A stretch of DNA of 64,000 bases from NCBI GenBank assembly GCA_030685235.1, contig MU839160.1:149690-213689 (forward strand), written 5' to 3'. Under the pieces are notes generated by a model, which saw nothing but the letters and a program-made list of their open reading frames with translations, searched no databases and was not told the DNA's origin. Positions 1-10,949 of the stretch are shown here, piece after piece (position 1 is the first letter of the stretch; every line of letters begins with the position of its first letter). The stretch is from Copromyces sp. CBS 386.78 (taxonomy: Eukaryota > Ascomycota > Sordariomycetes > Sordariales > Sordariaceae). The translations under genes were made by a program, and so were the position numbers.

Positions 1-197
1 TTAAGAAAGATATACTAAAGGGGATATAAAAGTAAATTAAAGGAAAATTATAAAATAGATAAATAACAGGAAAAATTCTATCGAATAAAACTTTAATAAT
101 ATAAGTAATTATAAATAGAATTTAAAGAATAGATAATAAAAATACTACGTCCTATAAATATTATTATACGTACTAAATTAATAGAAACGGGCTAACG
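1..197. other. AT-rich RIP-degraded DNA, left flank of element 1
   Basis: This stretch is very AT-rich and has no open frame. Element 1 inserted after position 202, so this DNA was once continuous with 7911 onward and probably belongs to an older transposon. No family is recognisable from 200 bases. Confidence 0.6.
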
Positions 198-202
198 TTA
201 TA

Positions 203-452
203 TATTATAGGGTTAAGCCTGTAATGTGCTGTGCTGCACTAACCGCACATATGCCACGACCAGAGCCTTAGAGCTCTGTCCTCGCACATGTTATCGTTAC
301 GTGCAGCTTTACGTGCCCGCATACGGTCTGGCCTATAGGGCTCTCGCCCATATAACCAGACCTCCGCGCACACTTCCTTCTCTCCTCCCTTCTCCTTATA
401 TAATAATATATATTGTACCCTACTTATAACGGTGCCCTCTCGCCCCGTAATA
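203..452 (+). repeat. 5' LTR of element 1
   Basis: This 250-bp LTR begins TATTATAGGG and ends CCGTAATA. It aligns end to end with 7656-7905. Differences between the two copies are almost all C/T or G/A, for example TGTGCTGTGCTGC here against TATACTATATTAC on the right, which is the RIP pattern. The canonical TG...CA ends have become TA...TA. This copy kept more G and C than the right one. A short open frame at 226-429 is only LTR sequence. Confidence 0.93.
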
Positions 453-1399
453 ATTTGTTATATCAATTATTACATTGCGTGCGCTTACTATTATAAAAGG
501 AAGATTATTCGTATTTCGATCGCGGTAATTAATTAATTAAAATTCGACCCTGCGCGTTCCCGATTCTAGTTGCGAACCTAGCTATTAAATTAAATAAAAT
601 ATTAAATTGAATATCGTTAATTAAAATTGTTCGTACTCTCTTTCTCTCCCTTATACCTATTAAAATATATTTGATTTAGCGATTAATATCTAATTCTATC
701 GTTCCCTAAGCTTAGTCTATAACCGATAATTTCATTGCTATTACGGTTATTAGCGCTATTATAATAGCTATTAGTTTAATATATTAAAACGATTTAATAG
801 TTCTTATTTAAACGCTCGAAGGCCTCTATTATTAAATAATTGAAATTTTAATCCCTATTTCTTAAGTATATAATTTCGCTAACCTTTCCGTTTTTTAAAC
901 CTTCTTCTCCGTTTTCTATTACCTATTCCGCAATAATATAGTCGTAGCTAGAGTTAACGTTCGTAATTTCGAGGAAGACTTTATTGTAATTAAAAAGGAA
1001 ATTATTTATTTATATATTTATATTAGATATTTTAATTACGAAATCGCCTACAAAGAGAGTAATATCGTAATTATCTATATTTAATATTTGCTCGCCGTTT
1101 AGGCTAGTATAAAGGATTACTAAAATTAAATTAAATTGTTCTATAAATAAATTACTATTCTTAAAAAGAAGTTTAGCGATTTCCGTACGATATTTGCGGC
1201 CGCTTTCTAATCCTAGAAGGATTATTATTAAAAGATCCTTCTTGATTTTCGTGCCCGGCTTTCGAAGAATAGTTTAATTCTCCTATCCCTTAGTTTAACC
1301 CCTTTACTTCCTAGTATATTTAGCGATCCTAATAACGATAATAATATAATAAATATTAATAAGGACGGTAATAGTTATAGGTCGGTATTACGTATTATA

Positions 1400-2530
1400 A
1401 TTACTTCCGCCTTTAATAATAAAGGATTGTTAATTAAATATACTATTAAATATTACGCCTAGTATATATATATAAAGTTTATTTGGGTGGATAAGTTTAA
1501 AATCTTTACCGACGAACGCCCCAAATTTTCTTTTATTGCTTATTCTATCGAAAGTATCCCGTTCGAAGCTATTGAAATTAAATTAAATAAGGCTATCCTC
1601 GGCGAATTTTATAAGTAGGCTATAGCTTTCGAATTAATTAATAAGCTAAATAAGAAGTACAATAATATTAATATCGTCGTTGAATCCCGCCGCGCCTTCG
1701 AAAATTTTAAAATGTCTAAAAGAATAAAGTAGACCGATTTTAAAGAAAAGTTTATTATATTCGTTAATAAATATAAATTTAATAACAATATAAAAATCTA
1801 TTATTTCTATTAGAAAATTAACAATTATATTCGCTTCGCTTTTTCCTATTAACGTCCCTAGCTTATTAATAATAGGTTTAACGAATAGTTTAAAACTACT
1901 TGTAACTTTATTAAAGTATTAGAAGATAAGGATTAGCGTGAGAAATAGACTAATTTATTTTATAAAATTAATACAATTAATGCTTCCGCTCTTGCCGGTC
2001 GTTCTAACATTTCTATAATTAAGACGATTATTAGTTAGGGCAGCGATACAATAGATTTTAACGCTATAACCGAAATAGATATCTAAATATCTCGTATAAT
2101 CGAAGCTAGCGTTTTTAAATATTATATAAAGATAAACGTTTATACCCGCTATAGAAGGCCCGGCTATTATTTTATTAATTATTATATCCGCGTCAACTTT
2201 AAAAAGGAGGTTAAGCCTCGCAACAACCGTAATAAAGGCCGCGGCGGTAACGCTGGCAATATTAGCAATAGTAGTAATAATTATAATAATAGCGGTAATA
2301 ATAGTACCTCTAATAATAGAGGCAACGGTAATTATAATAATAATAGCGGCAATAATAATAGCGGCGGTAATAATAATAGTAATACTTAGTAGCAATCCGC
2401 TTAGGGCTAATATAGCTATAGATAGTAGCGCTCCAATTATAGTAGTAATTACTATATTAATACTATAAACCCCGGCGCTCCAGCTCCCAATACCCCGGCC
2501 CCCGGCTATTACAATCCCGTTCCTACTTAT
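1400..2530 (+). pseudogene. Gag relic of element 1 with mutated CCHC zinc knuckle
   Basis: Reading the + strand through stop codons, a zinc-knuckle pattern CX2CX4HX4C appears at 2141-2182, with all four metal ligands replaced by Tyr (TAT). This is what RIP does to TGC/TGT and CAT/CAC codons. It is followed by a basic stretch, then a low-complexity Asn/Ser/Gly-rich tail (2215-2395) and a Pro/Ala-rich tail (2470-2530). That is the usual end of a Ty3-type Gag. The upstream limit is a guess. Confidence 0.7.
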
Positions 2531-4219
2531 TAACCTAACTTTATCGGCCCGATTATAAGTAATGAAAATAGTTCTATTTCGGGCTAGGGAAATATATAGC
2601 CTCCCAATTAAATTGTACTTGGAAGTACGAATTTAATAAATATAGAAGAGATAATAGGACTATCCCTATACGGCTAAATATTATTAAAATAAATAAAATT
2701 TTAATAGATAGCTATTATAAATACCTTAATTTATTAAATCTTTCTATTTATTTATTTTGTAGATTGCGTAAATTATATTGTATTACTCTCGTTAATAATA
2801 GATATACCGCCTTTAATTTTATTAATTATCGTTTCGTTTACTATTACCATTTCCCTTTTCTTCCGCTTACTATCCCTAAATTATTATATTTCGCTAATAA
2901 TTAGGTTAAGAATAATATTACCTACTTCTCTAGACTTATGATATAAGTAAGAATTTACTATAAAATTATTAATTTATTAATTTACGATTTAATTAAAGAT
3001 AATCCTATTATTTTAAATTATTTATAATTCGTTTATTACGCTTTAAATATTAATTAGCCTAACGATTCTCTTCGGTTTAGCTCTATTTATAAATAATACG
3101 GCTATTTCTTACCCGGGGCTTTAAATTGTATTACTCCGCTCTCAAACCGCTACTTTACAATTCCGCAACTACTAATTTAGTATTCGTACTAAAACCTATC
3201 GGTAGAGGATATAGAAGACGAAAGCGAATTTAGTTAAAGAGAGGTAAAAGTTATTAAACGATTGTCGATTTCTATTATAATTAAGCGAGCCGTTCGTTAA
3301 TAATTCTACCGTTTTAAATATAAGGTTGCTAACCGATTAAGTATTATTCCGTTCGGGAAAATAAAAGGCGGTAATATAATTATATTATTAATTTTACCCC
3401 TAATACTTCCTTTAATACCCCGCCCGGCGCCTTATTATTAGGCCGGTAGTATAAGGACTTCTATAGTAAATTATTGTATTCCGGTTCGGCTTTATAATAT
3501 CCCGGTTAATTTTATTAACCTTAACGATATTAAAAAATTCTTTACTACTATATTTAATTAGTTAGCGGAAATTTATAAGCTTTTAATTATCTATATAATT
3601 TAGGCTAATTTAAACGAAGATATCTATAGGTTAACCGAGGAAAATAAGAAATTAGAAAAGGAAGGGCGTATTTTAGACTTTTAGAATATAAGCAATAATT
3701 TTACATTAAATATAGTAGCCGAAGTATTATTAGGTAAAGGCTAGCGTTTTAAGTATTTCTTCGGTAATAAATATTATTATTAGATTAACGCCCTAATAGG
3801 AGATGGGGACGAAGCCGCTTTAAAAGTTATAAAAGTTTTTAATTCTATTAAAATTAATAGTACCGACGACGATTTTCCCTATTGTAAAGACGTAATTAAT
3901 AAATATTTTATAGTAAATAGTATCGCTATTAATAAGATTACGTTTAAAAACGCAGTATAATTTTATAAGAAAGTTAATAAACTTCCTAAAACGGTCGTAA
4001 AAATTTAAGTTAAATTCCTACGATAATACTAGTATTATATATAAACTTTTATATAAAAAGGAATAGATATTCTTCTTCCTTATAGGGCGTATAATTTAAA
4101 AATCGAGCTCCGTTCGGGAATAACCCCTCCTACTTTTTACGAGCGTACGTTTAATTTTAATGAATTTAATATTATTAAAAAATAAGTCGATAATATATTT
4201 TAGAAGAAATTTATTAAGC

Positions 4220-7200
4220 TTTTGCAATTGGAAACTTCCGTACTATTATTCCTTATTAAAAAACCGAGAGGCGGAGTTCGTATTTATATTAATTATTACG
4301 GTATTAATAATATAACCCTTAAATTCCGTTACCCCCTCCTATTTATTAAAGAAACCTTTAATATAATTTACTGCGTTAAGATTTTTATTAAGTTCAATAT
4401 AATTACTATTTTTAATTGTATTTATATTAAATAAGGGTACGAGTAGCTTACTGTTTTTATAACCCGGTTTAGCCTATTTAAATTTTTAATTATTCTTTTT
4501 GGTTTATAAGGCGCCCTAAATATATTCTAGAATTATATTAATAATATCCTATATAATATTTTCGACGTTTACGCAATTACTTACTTCGATAATATCTTTA
4601 TTTATTCGGATAATATTAAAGATTACGAGCGGTACGTTAACGACGTTTTCGATAGGCTAATAAAAGTAGGCCTTAGTATTAATATCGATAAATACGAATT
4701 TTATATAATTAGGACGAAATATTTAAGTTTAATTATTATACTTAGAAGTATCGAAATAGATTTAAAAAAGGTTAAAATTATTGTAGATTAGTAAATACCG
4801 GAATTAAAAAAGTTGCTATAATTTTTTTTAAACTTCGTAAACTTCTACTAGCAGTTTATAAAAGAATTTTCGATAATAGCTACTCCGTTTTATAAATTTA
4901 CAAAAAAGGATATTAATTAGTTTTAAAACGACCGCTATTAAACCGCTTTTAAAACTTTTAAAAAAGTATTTTTAAAAAACCCCGTTTTAAAGATTTATAA
5001 TTAGATTAAAAAAATTATAGTTAAAATAAATACTTTTAATTAGGCTATAGGTAGCACCCTTTCCTAATACGAAAATAATGGTATTTTTTACTTTATTGCC
5101 TACTTTTTAATTAAATATAGCTCCTAGGAATATAATTATAATATATACAATAAAGAATTATTTACAATTATTAAAGTATTAGAGGAGTGGAGGCTAGAAT
5201 TTAAAGGAGTTTAGTAACCGTTCGATATCTTAATAGATTATAAGAATTTTTAAATATTTACGACTAATAAATAGTTAACCTAGCGGTATATACGCTAGTT
5301 TTAATTCCTATCCCGGTTTAATTTCTTAATTAAATATATATTAGGTTTAAAAAACTTTCGCCCGGATACTTTAAATCGCAAATTTAACGACTATCCGGAT
5401 AACGAGGAGGATAATCGTTTAATTGCCTATAAGAGGGCTTTATTAGATCTATCTTAATTCGAGGAAGGTTGTTTTAAATTTAATAATTTGGCGGCAAGGT
5501 TCTCCCTTTATTTATTAGGCTTAAATAATTTAGACATTTAATTAATTAATAATTTTATCTATACGAATTATAAAATTTCTATTTTTTTATAAGAATTAAT
5601 CTCCTCCTTTACTAGCGGAGCCTATTAATAGCCTACTATTATTAAGAAGGTTTTTTATAGGGCTTTTTTAGAATATTATATCGTTAACGGTATTGCGAAA
5701 TAGCGCGACCGAATTATCGTTAATCCTTATAATAAAAATCTCTAATTCTAATTTATTAATTGCTAATATAATTCCCCGGGCGCCGGTTATTTAGGCCGTA
5801 ACGCCACGTATAAATTTTTATAATACGATTTCTATTAGGAGGGAATATATAATAATGTATATCTTTTCTATAAAGGCTATTTACTTTATATAAAGACTAA
5901 ATTTTTAAAAAGAAATTCGGCTAATTATTTTAAATTAATTGTAATTACTTTCGCGCTATAGACTAATATTTCAATCGATTATATTACGCTACTACCGTTA
6001 AATACTTATTTAAGCTAGATTTTTAAGTACGTCGCTATCGTCGTTAATTGATTTATTAAAATATAGTACTATATCCTAATAATAATTTTAAAAGCGGAAA
6101 AACTAGTGGACTGGTTTATCGATTATATTTATTCGATATATAGTCTTCTAAATAGTATATTTTCCGATAGAAGTATTTAATTCGTTTTACAATTTTAATT
6201 TACCTTTTATAAGCGGCTATCCGTAATTTATAAATTTACTTCCGCTTTTTACCTTTAAATAAACGTTTAAACCGAATATATTAATATAGAGATAAAGTAA
6301 TTCTTAAAGATTTATATTAATTAGGTATAAACGGATTAAGTAAAATAATTATTATTCGTAAAATTCGTTCATAATAATATTATTTTATTATTAATAGGGA
6401 TTTTATTATTCTTCGCTAACTATAGCTATTATTTACGTATAAATATAGAGCTTCGCACCCCGCCGCTATTAAACCTCTCCCTAATTTAATTTAAAGAATA
6501 TTATAAAGCTAATAAATTAGTAGATCGCTTCCAGTAAATTTAAAATTTCGCTATCTAATAGTTGTAGTATATATATAATACCGTTGAGAGGGTATTGTGA
6601 AAGCACAGTATGTGTGTTGATTGAAAGTGTGTGAATTCGTGATCTGGGAAAGATCCAGAGAGGAGAGATCGCGATGGTCGATGACTATATGTGCGCGATC
6701 CTTATCTAATCTACAGGACCCACCTTTAGGTGGGGAGGCGACCGCGGCAGCAGTGCGGCCGTGGCTAGTCAACGACTGTCATGCTGACAGGTGACAACAC
6801 CAGCGATACCAATCCGGTATCAATATAAGAATAATACGAGGATAACGCTAATAAGAAACGGGTCGATTCTATTAAGTACTATATTAGTAATATAGTTTTA
6901 TTTAATATTATAAATTTCGCGAACGGTCGCCTATATACGAAGTTTTACCCCCGCTAAGAAAGCCTTTTTAAAATCGTCCATACTAAATTATATATAGTAT
7001 ACTTCGCCCTCCCGTCTAATATAAAATACTTATTAATCTTCTACGTCTCTATAATATAATTGTAATTTAATTAAAGCCTTTTAGGCTAGCCTATTATAAT
7101 AGATATTTAAATTAACGAGGGATGGGTTATAATATATACTAACGATTAGGAGGAGTACGAGGAATAGGCATTCGAACGTTTTATAGATTATTAGTAAATA

Positions 7201-7340
7201 GGTAATAATAGGCATTGGAAGTATAAGGTTAAATAGAAGACTAGTAATCCTATTTAGGAATTTATTAATAATATTATCGATTGTAAGTACTATTTTTAAT
7301 AATTCTACTGCGAGTACCCGGATAAATTAGTTCCCTTAGA
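4220..7340 (+). pseudogene. Pol relic of element 1: RT, RNase H, integrase, chromodomain
   Basis: A Ty3/gypsy reverse transcriptase block is readable from 4222 (motifs like KKPRGGVR, then YPLL). The catalytic box at 4582-4593 reads YFDN, where the second catalytic Asp has become Asn. An RNase H block follows, with the hallmark YNKEL-type box and a DYKNF-type box (about 5140-5260), then an integrase zinc-binding and core region from about 5770. The tail at 7215-7340 contains KVK, W-E-F and YPDK elements typical of the chromoviral chromodomain. There are many in-frame stops. The integrase region is split by the insert at about 6566-6827. Confidence 0.82.
6566..6827. mobile_element. Un-RIPped hairpin-rich insert inside element 1
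   Basis: About 260 bp of normal base composition, rich in TG and CA dinucleotides, sits in the middle of the AT-rich integrase relic, so it arrived after the host element was mutated or escaped RIP because it is short. The ends form an imperfect inverted repeat (TATATA-ATACCG at 6572-6583 against CGGTATCAATATA at 6815-6827). Inside are several short perfect inverted repeats: 6643-6659, 6667-6700, 6719-6734, 6742-6758, 6776-6790 and 6805-6821. It has no credible coding frame; the open frame on the - strand ending at 6772 is not protein-like. It may be a MITE, a small non-coding element or a solo LTR. The family is unknown. Confidence 0.6.
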
Positions 7341-7655
7341 AGTTTAGAGGGTTCTTAAATGTTTCGCCGCCGACCCTCCAGTACCGGCAATTACCGATAC
7401 TCTAATACCGGCAATTACCGAGGTATTACAGCGCCGCTCCAGCCGCTTGGCACGGCAGGAAACGGCCGCCGCTACCGCTATAAAAGATAGGACGTAGAAG
7501 GATATAGAGGAAGGTTTATACTTCGTATTCGGAAGGGTTTTTCGGAAGCTAATAGATATTTACGAGGATAAGAGGTTACGAGAGGGGTTTTAAATCTATT
7601 ATTTTATATATATATAAATTTTTCAACTCTTCGAACTTCTTTTGAAGGGGGATAA

Positions 7656-7905
7656 TATTATAGGGTTAGGCCTATAATATACTATATTACATTGACTACA
7701 CATATACTACGACCAAAGCTTTAGAGCTCTATCCTCGTATATATTATCGTTACGTACAGCCTCACGTGCCCGCGTACAGTCTAGCCTACAGGGCTCTCGC
7801 CTATATAGCTAAACCTCCGCGCATACTTCCTTCTCTCCTCCCTTCTCCTCATACAACAACATATATCGTACCCTACCTATAACGGTGCCCTCTCGCCCCG
7901 TGATA
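7656..7905 (+). repeat. 3' LTR of element 1
   Basis: This is the partner of the LTR at 203-452 and has the same 250-bp length. It begins TATTATAGGG, ends CCGTGATA, and is followed by the target duplication TTATA (7906-7910). A purine tract lies immediately before it. Confidence 0.93.
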
Positions 7906-7910
7906 TTATA

Positions 7911-8226
7911 ATATACTTAGAAGCGGTACAGAAGTTCTACGAGAGTTACCTAAACGAACTAGCGCTGCCGGACTAGATCGTTATAAAAAAGCGGTATAAA
8001 GTAGTAACAGGCCGGTAATTAGAAGTAGATTAACCGTTATTAATAAAAGTAAAAGCGGATTAGCTAGTACTAACGGGAAATATAGGGTACGGAGGATTAA
8101 AGAAATCGCCGCGCAAAGTAGTAGCGGCTATAGAGGCTTTTATAGGGTAAACTAAATAATTAATAGGTATTTTAGTCGTTTTATATATTATTAGTCAATT
8201 ATATAGCTTCTTTTAGTCCAGGGTAG
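7911..8226 (+). pseudogene. Older element internal relic, split by element 1
   Basis: This DNA lies directly right of element 1's target duplication and was once joined to 1-202. Its last bases (CTTCTTTT, then a G-rich CAGGGTAG) resemble the purine-tract context before element 1's own 3' LTR, and an LTR-like start follows at 8227. It therefore looks like the 3' end of the internal region of an older, related element. Residual coding character is seen in a Lys/Glu-rich + frame, but no domain is identifiable. Confidence 0.45.
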
Positions 8227-8534
8227 TATTATAGGGTTAGCCTTATAATAATTTAGAATATATAGTTAGCAACTATCGGAATTAAAGATTAGGCTATAGC
8301 TCCGAATATAATATAAGGCTATTACGGCCTTCGTAGAAGGCTATAATAGCTTTATCATCGCCATCGCTATATAGGTCGTACTAATTCTATAGTACTTATA
8401 AGATTGCTATAGAACTAATCTCCTAAACTGGCCTCTATAAAGACTAGTTTGGGATCGTACCCTTAAACCTTTCCTCTTACTCCTTCGTACAATTACGTAT
8501 ATTCTTACCTACCTTGTGCCTTTGTACCGTGATA
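8227..8534 (+). repeat. LTR-like sequence related to element 1 termini
   Basis: It begins TATTATAGGGTTAG, identical to the first 14 bases of element 1's LTRs, and a CCGTGATA end like theirs occurs at 8527-8534. The interior is different, so it is another LTR subfamily. No second copy is in the window and no matching target duplication flanks it (GGTAG left, GTAAC right). It is best read as the 3' LTR of the older element at 7911-8226. Confidence 0.5.
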
Positions 8535-10538
8535 GTAACGACCTATATAAAGGCCCGACGGCCGCAACCTTTATAATTAGTATTGCAAGAGTCCTAAATG
8601 TAAACGAAGAAAACTTTACCTATAACGTAAAAAATAATTAGGAAGAATATTATAAAAAATAGCCGGATATAGTTCGCCTCCTCCGCCGTTTAACAGCCGA
8701 AATATAAATTATTAACTATAATAAAAAAATAACCTTATTCGGTATTAAACTTAATAGTAATAATAAAATGAATTTCTTACAAATATTATTCTTTGCCGGC
8801 AAATTTATTTTAATATAATCGCAAACCTAAAAAATTCTTTGCCTACCCTATACCGCTACCTTCGTTAATAATCTCTACCCTCGACCTAACCTACTTATAT
8901 TAATATTAATATCGAAGCTTAATCCCGAATAGGCTATTGTAAATAGTATTTAAACTATCGAAACTTCTACTACTCTAAATATTATTATTGTAGCCTCTAC
9001 TATTCCCGTTAAACGTAAGTATAATCGTCCTCCTAAGAATAAGAGAGAAGGAATTAAATTAGATAATTAACTTACCCCCGTCCCCGTCCTTACTACTCTC
9101 CTAGTCGTCCCTACTATAGATAATAATATATTTATTAAGGATAAAGCTAATAGATATAGACCTTAGAAGAAACGTTATATTAAATTTAACCTATATAACC
9201 ATCGGCCTAGTAATGAATATTATTATTCTAATAAGGATTTAGACCCTAATAAAGATGCGTTAAGCGGTAATACTTCTAGCTATAACCCCTCCGTAAAAAA
9301 TATTTCCGGTTCTAGTACTTCTACTCCTAATAATAATACTTCTAATAAGTAAGAATAATTATCTAAAAGTATTTCACCTATACCGGGTAACTATATTAAA
9401 GAATACGATTAATCCTTAAACTCTCTTCCTAAATATATTACTACTCCTAAGGTATTTGATAAATTCATATTCAATTCGGAAAATACCCCCCCGTCTACCC
9501 TAAAAATTATTTAAACCCCTAATAAACTAGAGGAAATTCCCGAACCCTATAATTTCTATAAGTATAAGGGAGAGTATAAAGTTATTTAATAGTTTACTAA
9601 TTGGAAATATAGTATCGTTAAGTATAAAGGCGAAATTTAGGCTCTTATTACAATACGAGTAGAATTGGCGGAATATTAGTATAAGAGAATAGATAAAAAT
9701 AATTTTAATAGTTTGTACGAATTATAGATATTAAGAAAATACCTTATTAACCCTAATTTAAAGTTAATATATTTTAAAGGTATAAAAGATTAGACTATAA
9801 AGAATATTTTATATAATATCCCCCTACCTAAGTTCGAATTCCCTATTAACTTTTTCAACGAATTTCACTTATTATAATAGGAGATAGACTAAAGAATAGA
9901 TATTTCAAATAGTTAGCGTTCGCCGCCTAATCCTTATTTATATTCTTATTAGGCTTTGTCCCCTCTTCGTCTTCCTTCTCCGCCTTTATTTATCCCCTCT
10001 CCGGCTTTATTTACAAATTTAAAAGTTTCGATAAATAGCAATTAAATTATTTTCTTTTCTCTTAATATTTTATTCTTTATTATCTTTATCTAATTTAAAT
10101 AGCCTAATCTACTAAATTAGCACGCGGTTTTATAGCTAATTTTATACGTTATCTTTACCTAGAGCCGAATATAGAATTCTTATTCTCTCTTTCTTTCTTA
10201 TTTATACCTTCCTATTATTACGTTTTATTTTAATAGGTTTTATACTAATATATTGGAATAATTTCGAAAAGAAGTATATTTTAAGTTAGAAGTTTAGCTT
10301 ATAATCATATACTTATTAAAGGAACGAATAAGAATATACTTTAGGTATTTTAAGTAGGAAACCTATATACTTTACTAATAGATAATTTAATGTAACGCTT
10401 TAGGTTTCTCCTCTATTACCTCTTTATATATATACGTAATATATAATATAAATTTTAGCTAGAATAATTATTTTAATAAAGTATAGAAATATAAATACTA
10501 ATTTAAATTATAAATATTGTTAATATCTTTAATAAATA
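8535..10538 (+). pseudogene. Unassigned RIP-degraded coding-like debris
   Basis: About 2 kb of AT-rich sequence. A + frame can be followed in pieces through stops from about 8560 to 9900, with Lys/Asn/Pro/Ser-rich stretches around 9000-9600 that resemble a retrotransposon Gag or a hypothetical protein. I recognise no domain. Element 2 inserted at its right end, so it continues at 18781. Confidence 0.4.
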
Positions 10539-10543
10539 TATTT

Positions 10544-10777
10544 TGTCACAGGCATTGCCTGCTCCTTGTAGATAGATAGGAGTGCTGTATTGCATTAGTG
10601 CAGCCAACTGAGTACAGCTATCTAAGTGTAGCACAGCTATAGTGCCGCCCTGTAGACCTATAACTATAGGGCTCTATACTATACCCTATATAGTTCTCGT
10701 ATGCGCACAGGTTCCTCTTCTAATTCCTCGTACAATAATTAATATCTTACCTTAGTACTTATTCGCGCCCTATAATA
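10544..10777 (+). repeat. 5' LTR of element 2
   Basis: This 234-bp LTR begins TGTCACAGGC and ends CCTATAATA. The canonical TG start is preserved. The right copy begins TATCATAAGT: every difference there is C/T or G/A, direct evidence for RIP. It is preceded by TATTT (10539-10543). Confidence 0.95.
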
Positions 10778-10949
10778 CTTTATTATATCTAACCTCGCGT
10801 TAACGCGTAATAAGTAATCTTAATAAAAATTAAGCCCAATAGAAGATTAATAGTAGTTTGGTTCTTACAAACTTTATTTCGAAGCGAAATTGTACAATCG
10901 CCAATATAGAATTAAGAACCCTAACGACTAGAGTATCGAACTTAGAAAT

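Larger units (their letters stand above)
203..7905 (+). mobile_element. Complete RIP-degraded Ty3/gypsy chromovirus (element 1)
   Basis: This is a full-length LTR retrotransposon relic of 7,703 bp. It is bounded by two 250-bp LTRs (203-452 and 7656-7905) and a perfect 5-bp target duplication TTATA (198-202 and 7906-7910). A purine-rich tract (AAGGGGGA) lies just before the right LTR, so the element is on the + strand. Inside, in order, are relics of a Gag CCHC knuckle (2141-2182), reverse transcriptase (from 4220), RNase H (about 4980-5290), integrase (about 5770-6540, continuing after 6830) and a C-terminal chromodomain (about 7215-7340). That order and the chromodomain place it with chromoviruses. 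Stop codons and C-to-T/G-to-A changes are everywhere, so it cannot be autonomous. A short foreign insert interrupts the integrase region at about 6566-6827. Confidence 0.9.

Noticed and set aside
226..429. 67-codon + frame near the left end
   Set aside because: It lies entirely within the 5' LTR of element 1 and has no protein-like features.
1955..2395. 146-codon open frame on the - strand rich in Ile and Thr
   Set aside because: It is the reverse-strand shadow of the Asn/Ser/Gly-rich Gag tail of element 1; AAT/ATT repeats stay open in both directions.
6551..6772. 73-codon - strand frame in the un-RIPped insert
   Set aside because: Its openness follows from inverted repeats and short length; the composition is not protein-like and it runs into the AT-rich border.
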